Shown here: in pieces, positions 9,775-17,097 of the stretch
How the letters are laid out: every line of letters begins with the position of its first letter
Position numbering within the stretch: the stretch's first letter is position 1
From: Novosphingobium sp. Leaf2
GTDB taxonomy: Bacteria; Pseudomonadota; Alphaproteobacteria; Sphingomonadales; Sphingomonadaceae
DNA length: 56,760 nucleotides
Reading direction: 5' to 3'
Assembly (NCBI RefSeq): GCF_001421325.1
Contig: NZ_LMJY01000005.1
Coordinates: forward strand, 1-56,760
Position numbers and translations under genes: made by a program
Notes under the pieces: model-generated
The model's input: only the letters and a program-made list of their open reading frames with translations
Told to the model about the DNA's origin: nothing
The model's database searches: none

Positions 9775-10095
9775 CTATGCTGCCTTTGTCGCGAGCACAC
9801 CGAACTCTTCGACGATCCGGTCGGTCGTGTAGTGGGTGGCGCCGTCGCGCTCGTAGGAGGTGTCACGGAGCCGTCCGGCAATCCGTACGAGATCGCCAAC
9901 CTGGACCTTCTCATCGATATATTTACGCTGGCCGTCGCTGAAAATGACGACTCGGTTCCAGTAGCTATCCTCGATCCACTGATCGCCTTCTCCACGGCGG
10001 CGATAGTTCGCACATACCGAGATGTTGGTGATCTTGGGCTTGGCATCGATCTCACCGATCCGTCCGATGATCTCGAATTTGGCAAAATTGATCAT
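9775..10095 (-). CDS. ssb: Single-stranded DNA-binding protein
   Basis: A 106-residue OB-fold protein of the SSB family (MINFAKFEIIGRIGEI, ANYRRRGEGDQWIEDSYWN, VQVGDLVRIAGRLRD). It lacks the long linker and acidic C-terminal tip of chromosomal SSBs, as usual for short plasmid versions. First gene of the long minus-strand operon; it faces away from the origin, so its promoter should lie in the 10.1-10.3 kb part of the origin region. Confidence 0.9.
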   Translation of the reverse strand: MINFAKFEIIGRIGEIDAKPKITNISVCANYRRRGEGDQWIEDSYWNRVVIFSDGQRKYIDEKVQVGDLVRIAGRLRDTSYERDGATHYTTDRIVEEFGVLATKAA

Positions 10096-10231
10096 GCGAC
10101 CTACTCACTGCGTCTGCCCAGCGGCGACGAGCGGTGGTGCAGCTACGATCGGTTCGCTGAGGATCTCGGCTCAGGGCGGAGCTGCCGAGGATCGAGACCG
10201 TGATGCTATCGTGGAAGACCGGTCTGGAGGT

Positions 10232-10251
10232 ATCCCCCTAGCGAGGGGGAT
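10232..10251. other. Small perfect hairpin in the origin region
   Basis: ATCCCCCT and AGGGGGAT form an 8-bp perfect stem with a 4-base loop (AGCG). There is no T run, so it is a weak candidate for a terminator. It could be part of the ssb promoter region or a single-strand initiation structure. Function is not shown. Confidence 0.4.
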
Positions 10252-10413
10252 CGGTGACGCTGTCGGTCCGTAAAGGATCAGCGAATCGCCCCCTTGGTCT
10301 CTTAGAATCATTCTAAAACAACGCCGCTGCTCGCAGCGGAAGGATTCATGATTCTAAGTGATTCAGATTCGATGCCGAAAAGATTTGCAATTTCAATGGC
10401 CTGTCGCATTTGT

Positions 10414-10677
10414 CCTGACCGCGCGGGGGATTTTGCCTGACCCCGCGGGGGCGTCACCCTGACCGATCGGGGGGAGATAGCTGACCTATTGGGGCTATCC
10501 TGACCTATTGGGGGCGCTGGCATCTGGCGATCCCGCGCTTGAGAACGGCGGCATTCTGCCGTGTTTTTCGAGCGTGAGGGAGCCGAAGACGGGCAGAACC
10601 CGAATCGCATTGCGACTCGGCGGAATCTCAAGGCATTAGCGGACGTGCCATATGATTCTATCCTGACCAGATGGGGG
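10414..10677 (+). repeat. Iterons of the plasmid replication origin (oriV)
   Basis: Six direct copies of a 16-bp unit CCTGACC-N4-GGGGG are visible at 10414, 10436, 10458, 10480 (first base G and one G shorter), 10499 and 10662. The first four are spaced exactly 22 bp apart, two helical turns. They lie upstream of and in the same direction as repA, the classic position for initiator-binding iterons of Rep_3-type plasmids. Together with the rest of the 10096-10773 non-coding interval they mark the origin. I see no convincing AT-rich melting region or DnaA box; only the TTAGAATCATTCTAA palindrome at 10302-10316. Confidence 0.82.
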
Positions 10678-10699
10678 CGATAAAAGTGTTTCAGCCTGC

Positions 10700-10728
10700 C
10701 CTGACTTGACGAGCGAGGACAGGTCAGG
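10700..10728. promoter_or_regulatory. Probable repA autoregulatory operator (inverted half-iterons)
   Basis: CCTGAC at 10700-10705 and its complement GTCAGG at 10723-10728 form an inverted pair 46 bases before the repA start. CCTGAC is the left half of the iteron. Rep_3 initiators commonly repress their own gene as dimers bound to inverted half-iterons at the promoter, so this is the expected operator. Inferred from sequence and family knowledge. Confidence 0.55.
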
Positions 10729-10773
10729 CAGCAATTAGGCGAACCTGCCCAATATGCGTTCGGCTTATATGAC

Positions 10774-11940
10774 ATGGAACATGCGGAAAATCTAAGCGCC
10801 GATGTAGCGCAAGAGGCGCAAGCCGATTCGGCGCCGGGCCGTGCCATGCGCGTTGCAGCGGCCCTGCAGGCGAAGGGTGGCGAGGAATTCGCCAAACCCG
10901 GTAGCATCGTTGAGATCAAGTTCGTGAAAGGCCAATCGCTCAGCCTGACGGCGTCCCGGTTGCTCGCGTTGATGATCCTGACCGCAGGCGGCGATGCCTG
11001 GCAGGACCGGCCGCATCGCATGCGCAAGGCCGATATTCGCCGCGGTCATAAGGGTAATGAACGTATCTCCGACATGTTGGAGGAACTTCACCGGACCTTG
11101 TTTGCGATCGACGACCGGTCCTGGCGAGGCAAGAAAGCTACGCTGCGTTTTTCGCTAATCTCGTCGTCTCGCGAAGAGGCGGAAGATACAGACGGCGCGG
11201 ATGCGGGTTGGATCGAATGGGAGTTTACGCCTGATGCGCGCAAGCTCATCCAGGAATCCGAGAGCTATGCCGTTCTTAATAGGCAGGCGGTGCTGGGCTT
11301 CCGATCGAGCTATGCGCTCAAACTTTATGAGATTGGATCGCTGCGGCTCCATCGTCGCCAGTCAACCTGGAAGGGCGATATGGCAGCGCTGCGTGCTGCG
11401 CTGGGCATATCGCCCGATGTGTATAAGGATTTCGCGCAACTCCGTCGCAAGGTGCTCGAAAAGGCGAAGGCCGAGATTGATCAGCTGGCTCACTTCCGAG
11501 TTGAGTGGAAGGAGATACGGCAAGGCCGAACGGTGACCGAGATCGAGTTCCGTTTCGAACCGAAGGATGCGCCAGCGCAGATCGCGACTGTCGATGAGAT
11601 TGAGCGGCACTCGACGGGACGCAAGGCGCGCCGGGAAGGGGCTGTGGAAGCGGTCGCTGACACGGTGGAAGTGGGATCGGTCGTCAAGGCTGCCATCAGC
11701 GCGCTTATCGCGCCCGAGAAAAGTTCGGAGATCGTCTTTCCGCAAGGGACGATCCGGTTCAACGCGGAAGGCTTGGCCGCGATTGCACGCTCGCACGGGG
11801 GCGGATGGGACATCGATCTTATCGCCGACGCGTATCGCCAGCAGATGGGCGACCGTCTGGCGAAGCTCAAGGGCGCAAAGCTGACGAGTTCCTGGACAGG
11901 CTTTTGCGAGAGTTTCGTTGCGCGGAGGGGGCGTCCCTAA
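10774..11940 (+). CDS. repA: Replication initiator protein, Rep_3 (RepA/RepB) type
   Basis: A 388-residue initiator. The N-terminal two-thirds matches the winged-helix Rep_3 domain (GSIVEIKFVKGQSLSLTASR, RHKGNERISDMLEEL-like region, SSYALKLYEIGSLRLHRR, ISPDVYKDFAQLRRKVLEKA). The C-terminal ~120 residues are less typical and probably form a second DNA-contacting or regulatory part. The iterons and the inverted half-iteron operator lie immediately upstream. No strong ribosome binding site precedes the ATG, consistent with low expression. parA and parB follow on the same strand. Confidence 0.9.
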   Translation: MEHAENLSADVAQEAQADSAPGRAMRVAAALQAKGGEEFAKPGSIVEIKFVKGQSLSLTASRLLALMILTAGGDAWQDRPHRMRKADIRRGHKGNERISDMLEELHRTLFAIDDRSWRGKKATLRFSLISSSREEAEDTDGADAGWIEWEFTPDARKLIQESESYAVLNRQAVLGFRSSYALKLYEIGSLRLHRRQSTWKGDMAALRAALGISPDVYKDFAQLRRKVLEKAKAEIDQLAHFRVEWKEIRQGRTVTEIEFRFEPKDAPAQIATVDEIERHSTGRKARREGAVEAVADTVEVGSVVKAAISALIAPEKSSEIVFPQGTIRFNAEGLAAIARSHGGGWDIDLIADAYRQQMGDRLAKLKGAKLTSSWTGFCESFVARRGRP

Positions 11941-11942
11941 CG

Positions 11943-11964
11943 AAAATTGCACCGGTGCAATTTT
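11943..11964. promoter_or_regulatory. Palindrome between repA and parA (candidate parS or parA operator)
   Basis: A perfect 22-bp palindrome with core ATTGCACCGGTGCAAT lies directly behind the repA stop codon and about 165 bases before parA. The same 16-bp core occurs again between parA and parB. Two identical strong palindromes framing a parA gene are best explained as partition-complex binding sites or operators for the par genes. Confidence 0.7.
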
Positions 11965-11970
11965 CCGTCG

Positions 11971-11986
11971 CCCCCACCGAGTCAGG
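11971..11986 (-). repeat. Inverted iteron copy downstream of repA
   Basis: The complement reads CCTGACTCGGTGGGGG, matching the origin iteron consensus CCTGACY-N4-GGGGG but in opposite orientation. It lies 6 bases past the par palindrome, between repA and parA. Confidence 0.65.
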
Positions 11987-12129
11987 ATAGACCCTTCGAT
12001 AAGCGGTGATTGGCGATATTCAGGCGATATGCCGACTACGATGCGCCGCGACTTTCGAAATTCCGCTTCTATTTGACGGAAAAGCGCAAGTAGCGCTACA
12101 GTGCCCCGAGTTTCGCAAAGGGGCGCCCT

Positions 12130-13332
12130 GTGGCAGCATCACTAGACATCGACGACACACACGATCTTCTATCGGTGGCCACGCTTGCCCAGCGAACGTC
12201 CTCGGTGCTGGAGCGGCTTCGCGATTCGGCGCGCAGCGCGCGGGCGGATGATCGTCGTGAGCCCACCTTCCCAATCGGAAAGGCGGCCGACCTAGTGGGG
12301 CGGACGCCTGCAGCGATCCGCGACGCAGAAAAGGACGGGCGACTTCCGCCGCCGCCGCGAACCGAGAATAATCGCAGAGTAGGTTATACGCTCGCGCAGC
12401 TCAATGATATGCGGGGCCTGTTCGGTACGAGACCTTGGCGGGCAGCAGACGACCCGTGCTGTGTCGTTGCTGTCCAGAACTTCAAGGGAGGTGTGGGCAA
12501 ATCAACCCTGTCGGTGCATCTTGCCCAGTATCTCGCCATCCAGGGCTATCGGGTCGCGTTGATCGACTGCGATAGCCAGGCCTCCGCGACGACGCTGTTC
12601 GGCTATGTGCCGGATCTCGACCTGACCGAGGACGACACGCTCTATCCGTTTCTCCGCCAGGAGGAAATGACCTCGCTAGACTATGCCCTCCGCAAAACGC
12701 ATTTCGATGGCCTTGAACTAATCCCTGCCAATTTGCGGCTATTCCAGTCGGAATATGAGATCGCCGCCCGGATGGCGCGCGGGCAGGGGGGGCTTATCGA
12801 TCGCCTCTCTCAAGGCATCGCTAGCATTGCTGATCGCTTCGATGTCATCGTCCTTGATCCACCCCCAGCCCTTGGCGCCATATCCTTGTCAGTTTTGCGC
12901 GCGGCGAATGCTCTCGTTGTGCCGGTGCCTCCCACCGTCATGGACTTTTCTTCGACCGCGGCGTTTCTGGCGATGCTCGATGAGACCATCGAGACGCTGG
13001 CCGAACGCGGCTTTGCGCCGACTCTCAAATTCCTGCGCTTTGTTGCCTCGAAGGTCGACGAGAACAAGTCGATGCAGAAGGAACTGCTCAATCTGATGCG
13101 GACATTGTTCGGTCACGCAATGGTGCGTACGCCGCTTAAGGATTCAGCTGAGATCGACAATGCGACGGCTCGTCTGATGACGGTTTATGAACTCGATGGC
13201 CCCGTCACAAGCAGTGCGGTGCGCAACCGCTGCCTCACTTATCTCGATGGCGTCAACGCTGAACTGGAATTGGATATTCGCGCCATGTGGCCCAGCCACT
13301 TAGGCCGTTTGCGAAAGGAGGGGTTGGCATGA
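12130..13332 (+). CDS. parA: ParA-type partition ATPase with N-terminal DNA-binding domain
   Basis: A 400-residue type Ia ParA. Residues about 45-100 form a MerR-like winged helix (FPIGKAADLVGRTPAAIRDA, GYTLAQLNDMRGLFG), and the ATPase domain has the deviant Walker A KGGVGKS (about 119-125) and Walker B region VIVLDPPPALGA. The GTG start has AAAGGGG just upstream. The N-terminal domain is characteristic of ParA proteins that also repress their own operon, which fits the palindrome upstream. parB follows after 46 bases. Confidence 0.93.
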   Translation: MAASLDIDDTHDLLSVATLAQRTSSVLERLRDSARSARADDRREPTFPIGKAADLVGRTPAAIRDAEKDGRLPPPPRTENNRRVGYTLAQLNDMRGLFGTRPWRAADDPCCVVAVQNFKGGVGKSTLSVHLAQYLAIQGYRVALIDCDSQASATTLFGYVPDLDLTEDDTLYPFLRQEEMTSLDYALRKTHFDGLELIPANLRLFQSEYEIAARMARGQGGLIDRLSQGIASIADRFDVIVLDPPPALGAISLSVLRAANALVVPVPPTVMDFSSTAAFLAMLDETIETLAERGFAPTLKFLRFVASKVDENKSMQKELLNLMRTLFGHAMVRTPLKDSAEIDNATARLMTVYELDGPVTSSAVRNRCLTYLDGVNAELELDIRAMWPSHLGRLRKEGLA

Positions 13333-13340
13333 AAAGCAAA

Positions 13341-13358
13341 AATTGCACCGGTGCAATT
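13341..13358. promoter_or_regulatory. Second par palindrome, between parA and parB
   Basis: AATTGCACCGGTGCAATT, an 18-bp perfect palindrome sharing its 16-bp core with the site at 11943-11964. It lies in the 46-base gap between parA and parB, a usual place for a centromere (parS) site or parB operator. Confidence 0.7.
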
Positions 13359-13378
13359 CCGGGTAGAGGGGCGGCGTT

Positions 13379-14395
13379 ATGAGCAGAAAGAATGCGAGTT
13401 TCGCGGCTGGCTTGGCGGCCGGAATAAATCTGCCTGAAGATGGTGCGCCCGCCCCGCGTCGTCCCGGCCTTGGTTCGAATGTGCTGACTGGAAGAGAGAA
13501 CCGCTTGGCCGAATTGGCAGCGGGATCGGTTGTCAGCCGCACGCATGAACTGGTTGATCCCGCTCGATGCCGAATGTGGGTGGGGCACAACCGGGAATAT
13601 GCGCTCCTCAACGAGGAGCGATGCGCCGATCTCATCGAGAGCATAAAGGCGCAGGGACGCCAGGAAATGCCGGCAATTGTCCGGCGGGTGCGCGGCGAAC
13701 CAGACTTTGATTTCGAGGTGATCTGCGGCGCACGGCGTCACTGGTCGATCAGCTGGCTGCGCAGCCATAATTACCCCGACTTCCGGTTCTTGGTCGACAT
13801 CCGCGAACTGTCCGATGAAGAAGCATTCCGCATCGCGGATATCGAGAACAGGGCGCGCGAAGACCTTAGCGACCTGGAGCGGGCGCGCGACTATCTCCGT
13901 GCGCTTGATGCCTATTATGAGGGCCGCCAGAAGGTCATGGCCGAGCGGATCAATGTCACAGAGAGCTGGCTGAGCCGCTATCTTGATCTCGCCCGCCTTC
14001 CGGCGGAACTGATGGTCGCTTTTCCCAATCCGCAGGATTTGCGGATCAAGCATGTCACAGCCATCAAGCCCTTGCTGAAACCCGATGATCGTCGCCGGCG
14101 GGTATTTGCCGAAGCAGCGGCGCTCAGCGCGCGATCAGGAGGGGAGGGCGCTCCTATTGCGGTGCCGGAGGTTATTCGTGCATTGGCGTTGGCAGCCGAT
14201 CCCCCCAAGAGGTCAGGATCCCCCAAGAAGTCAGGATTGAGTGAAACTGTGGCATCGCAGAGCGGAAAGCCATTGCTTCGGTTTGAGGGTAAGGACCGTA
14301 AGGGGGTGAGGATCACCTTGCTCCCACACGGTGGCGGTTCGCGGGACGAAGCGGAGGCCGCTATCAAGACATTGCTCGACACGCATTGGCAGTAG
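13379..14395 (+). CDS. parB: ParB partition protein
   Basis: A 338-residue ParB/Spo0J-family protein: arginine patch CGARRH (about 116-121), IENRARED box (about 155-162), and a helix-turn-helix in QKVMAERINVTESWLSRYLD. A linker rich in Pro, Lys and Ser (DPPKRSGSPKKSG, about 274-286) separates it from the C-terminal dimerisation domain. The DNA encoding this linker contains two inverted iteron-like repeats. ParB is expected to bind the par palindromes and activate ParA ATP hydrolysis for plasmid segregation. Confidence 0.92.
   Translation: MSRKNASFAAGLAAGINLPEDGAPAPRRPGLGSNVLTGRENRLAELAAGSVVSRTHELVDPARCRMWVGHNREYALLNEERCADLIESIKAQGRQEMPAIVRRVRGEPDFDFEVICGARRHWSISWLRSHNYPDFRFLVDIRELSDEEAFRIADIENRAREDLSDLERARDYLRALDAYYEGRQKVMAERINVTESWLSRYLDLARLPAELMVAFPNPQDLRIKHVTAIKPLLKPDDRRRRVFAEAAALSARSGGEGAPIAVPEVIRALALAADPPKRSGSPKKSGLSETVASQSGKPLLRFEGKDRKGVRITLLPHGGGSRDEAEAAIKTLLDTHWQ
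14202..14235 (-). repeat. Two inverted iteron-like repeats inside parB
   Basis: On the minus strand the sequence contains CCTGACTTCTTGGGGG (14220-14235) and CCTGACCTCTTGGGGG (14202-14217), 18 bp apart. Both match the origin iteron consensus CCTGACY-N4-GGGGG. They encode the Pro-Lys-Ser linker of ParB. Confidence 0.7.
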
Positions 14396-14474
14396 GCTCT
14401 GATTTACGCGAGTTTGGCCACCAGCTTACGTGCTCCCTGCGGCGTGACATCAAGCGGTCACGCCCCGCTACAAC

Positions 14475-15503
14475 TCAATCAGTGGGGCGTGCCGAGGCAT
14501 CGATACCGAGGCCAGCTAGCATCGAATCGAGTTCGGCCATTTCACGATCAAACTCTGCGAGCGCGGGTACAAAATCTGGGAGCGCCCGGGGCGGGGCAGG
14601 GGGACGCCCTACCGGACGGACACCAAACCCGAAGGCGATAGCCAGATCGCGCGTCATATAGGTCCGCCAAGCCTGACGACCGCTCACCTCTACAAGAAGG
14701 TCCAGCTTTGCCGCGCGAGAAAGCAGCTTGCCGGCACCAGAGATGGTCACGTCCAATCGCCGGGCGAGCATCCGAGGACTGACGACGGGGACAAACTGGA
14801 CAAGGCTGAGCAACTCCAGGAGCTTGCCAGGGCGGTGCGCGCCATGGAGGGCTGAGGCGGCGCGTAAGCGGTCTTCCTCGAGCGCCTGTAGCCTCACCAG
14901 CCCCTCTTCCGCCCGATCGGTGAGCGACCGGAGGTTGCGCAGGACGATGGCCTGCGTGTCGCGCGGCGAGAGGCGAAACGCCTTGTCGCCAATGGTCAGG
15001 CACGGCAGCACGGCCTGAGTGATCTTCATCGATCGCAGGAGCCCGGGAACGGCAAGCCACGGCGCGATCGTGCTGTCTGCGCGGGAGCGCCGGGCCGTAA
15101 TCTCGAGCGCGCGGAGGAGGGCTGGCCGCTGGCTCCAATCTTCTGGGACGTCCGTTGAGATCGCCAACTCGTCTCGCCAATAACGGGATTCGCGATGGGC
15201 CAATTGCCGCTGCCAAATCGGAAGCGCATCATGATCGTCCAGATTGGTAGGCATCGGCCGACGACCGGGCAGATTGACGGCGCATTCCCGTCCGAAAATA
15301 TCAATTTCGTCAATCTCGGCGCCCTGCACCCGCAGCGCCGTGGTATAGCCGGTCCAGGTGGCGCGTCGCTGCCACGGCGCTGCGGTAGGACTGGTAGAAA
15401 CACGGGCATCGAGGCGGCCTATCGCCGCTGCCGCCCGTTCGAGACGGGCGGCGAGCCTGGAGGTCCAGATTGGCTCTGAGAGGTCTGGCATGGCAACGGG
15501 CAT
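14475..15503 (-). CDS. DUF1612 / RHE_PE00001-like helix-turn-helix protein
   Basis: A 342-residue protein resembling the DUF1612 plus C-terminal helix-turn-helix proteins that sit next to repABC-type or rep-par regions on rhizobial and sphingomonad plasmids. The N-terminal part includes GRECAVNLPGRRPMPTNLDDHDALPIWQRQ-like motifs of that family; the C-terminal region has a winged-helix-like segment (VSPRMLARRLDVTISGAGKL). It runs convergent to parB. The start is uncertain: ATG codons at 15503 and 15491 are both possible. Probable DNA-binding protein; role unknown. Confidence 0.75.
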   Translation of the reverse strand: MPVAMPDLSEPIWTSRLAARLERAAAAIGRLDARVSTSPTAAPWQRRATWTGYTTALRVQGAEIDEIDIFGRECAVNLPGRRPMPTNLDDHDALPIWQRQLAHRESRYWRDELAISTDVPEDWSQRPALLRALEITARRSRADSTIAPWLAVPGLLRSMKITQAVLPCLTIGDKAFRLSPRDTQAIVLRNLRSLTDRAEEGLVRLQALEEDRLRAASALHGAHRPGKLLELLSLVQFVPVVSPRMLARRLDVTISGAGKLLSRAAKLDLLVEVSGRQAWRTYMTRDLAIAFGFGVRPVGRPPAPPRALPDFVPALAEFDREMAELDSMLAGLGIDASARPTD

Positions 15504-15623
15504 GGCATAAACATATCCGCAAAGTACCCGTAGCGTCTACCATGCTGTTGCTCATTAGAAATGGACCTATGATAATTGCACTTATCTAATATCCGTTGTT
15601 GACGCACTCGGCCCGTAGAAGTT

Positions 15624-16865
15624 ATGAAATCCGCGATGAATGCAGCCTCCTCCCTCGAGCCGGCTCCGTCATCCGGCGGCGGCGAAGCTGCCTCTGTGGC
15701 GGCGATGGACGAGCTCTCCTGGGCCATCATCAAAATGAAGGCAGGCGCGCGCATCCTCATCGATGCGCGGCTGGTCGAAGCCTTCAGTGCCAGTTCTTCC
15801 CCGCACAGCCTGCGCGCGCTCCGGTCCGACCTCGAGGCGTTCGACCTGTGGTGCCGGCGTGCAAACCGGGTTGCGCTCCCCGCGTCGCCTGAGACGGTGG
15901 CTGATTACCTCGACGCCCGGGCAGGGCAGGGGGGCAAGCCGGCCTCGCTCGGGCGCTACAAGGCTTCAATCGCGAAGATCCATCGTTTGCTCGACCTCGC
16001 TGATCCGACCGCAGCTTCGTTGGTGAAGCTGCGCCTGGCGGCGATCCGGCGCGCGCAGGGGACCGCGCAGACCCAGGCGCGCCCGCTGCGCTTCAAGGGC
16101 GCGGTGCGCGATGTCGCGCGCGATACCGCGCGCGGGCTCAACATCCGCGCCTTGCTCGAGAGCTGTGCCGAGGACCTGCCTGGCTTGCGCAACCGCGCGT
16201 TGCTATCCGTCGCATATGATACCGGGCTGCGCGCCTCCGAGCTGGTGGCGATGGCGGTTGAGCACATCCGCGAGGCAATCGATCCTGAGGCGCGGCTGCT
16301 GATCATTCCGCGCAGCAAAAGCGACCAGGAAGGGGAGGGCGCCACGGCCTTCCTCTCACCGCGCTCGGTGCGCGCGATCGCGGCCTGGCAGCACGCCGCG
16401 GGCGTGACGGGCGGGCCGATCTTCCGCCGCGTCGCCGTGCGGCGCTACAAGGCGCGCGCCGCGGTGAAAGGCCGGCCGACCTCGAGCTTCTCAGGGCGCG
16501 AGCACTGGGATCTGCGCAAGACGTTGTCGAAGCCCGCTGTGCCCGCGCGGGTCGAATACGACGTGGGCGAGGGCGCGTTGCATCCCGGCTCCATCGGACC
16601 GATCTATCGAAAGATGATCCGGGAGGCGTTCGACCGCGGAGCTCTGCCCGATCTGACCGCAGATGATCTGGCCAGAGTGCTCAAGGGGATCAGCGCGCAC
16701 TCCACACGCGTCGGGCTCAACCAGGATTTGTTCACGAGCGGAGAGGACCTTGCAGGCATCATGGATGCGCTGCGCTGGAAGAGCCCACGCATGCCGCTGG
16801 CCTACAACCGCAACCTCGCGGCCGAACAGGGCGCGGCGGGAAGGTTAATGGCGAAACTGGGGTGA
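15624..16865 (+). CDS. Tyrosine recombinase / integrase
   Basis: A 413-residue tyrosine recombinase. The SAM-like core-binding domain covers about residues 50-140 and the catalytic domain 170-413, with Arg in TGLRASELV (about 203), His and Arg in SAHSTRVG (about 359 and 362), and the nucleophile Tyr in PLAYNRN (about 394). Lone recombinases of this kind on sphingomonad plasmids may resolve multimers or mobilise cassettes. No attachment site repeat was recognised beside it. It is divergent from the DUF1612-like gene. Confidence 0.9.
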   Translation: MKSAMNAASSLEPAPSSGGGEAASVAAMDELSWAIIKMKAGARILIDARLVEAFSASSSPHSLRALRSDLEAFDLWCRRANRVALPASPETVADYLDARAGQGGKPASLGRYKASIAKIHRLLDLADPTAASLVKLRLAAIRRAQGTAQTQARPLRFKGAVRDVARDTARGLNIRALLESCAEDLPGLRNRALLSVAYDTGLRASELVAMAVEHIREAIDPEARLLIIPRSKSDQEGEGATAFLSPRSVRAIAAWQHAAGVTGGPIFRRVAVRRYKARAAVKGRPTSSFSGREHWDLRKTLSKPAVPARVEYDVGEGALHPGSIGPIYRKMIREAFDRGALPDLTADDLARVLKGISAHSTRVGLNQDLFTSGEDLAGIMDALRWKSPRMPLAYNRNLAAEQGAAGRLMAKLG

Positions 16866-17097
16866 GTTCGCGCTTGCACAGAACACTTGACCTTCGTCGT
16901 GCCGCACCGAACTGAGGCAATCGCTCTTTGAGGGTCCTTTGACAGCTGGCAATGGCATGTCGGGCCTTTCTCGGATCTCAAAGGCGATAAAGGCGTTGAA
17001 GAGCGCAACTTGCATGGTCTAGCCAAGTTGGCTCAATGAGATGTGTACTTGATCTTGAGCTGAGACAAGGCACGTGAGCGCGTGAAAGGGAAGCCGG

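Noticed and set aside
10414..10514. Possible CRISPR array because of regularly spaced repeats
   Set aside because: Repeat units are only 16 bp with 6-bp gaps and lie directly upstream of a Rep_3 gene; they are iterons. No cas genes are present.
10308..11027. 239-codon minus-strand frame across the origin and repA start
   Set aside because: It would run through all iterons and the repA operator, has no homology that I recognise, and is antisense to repA.
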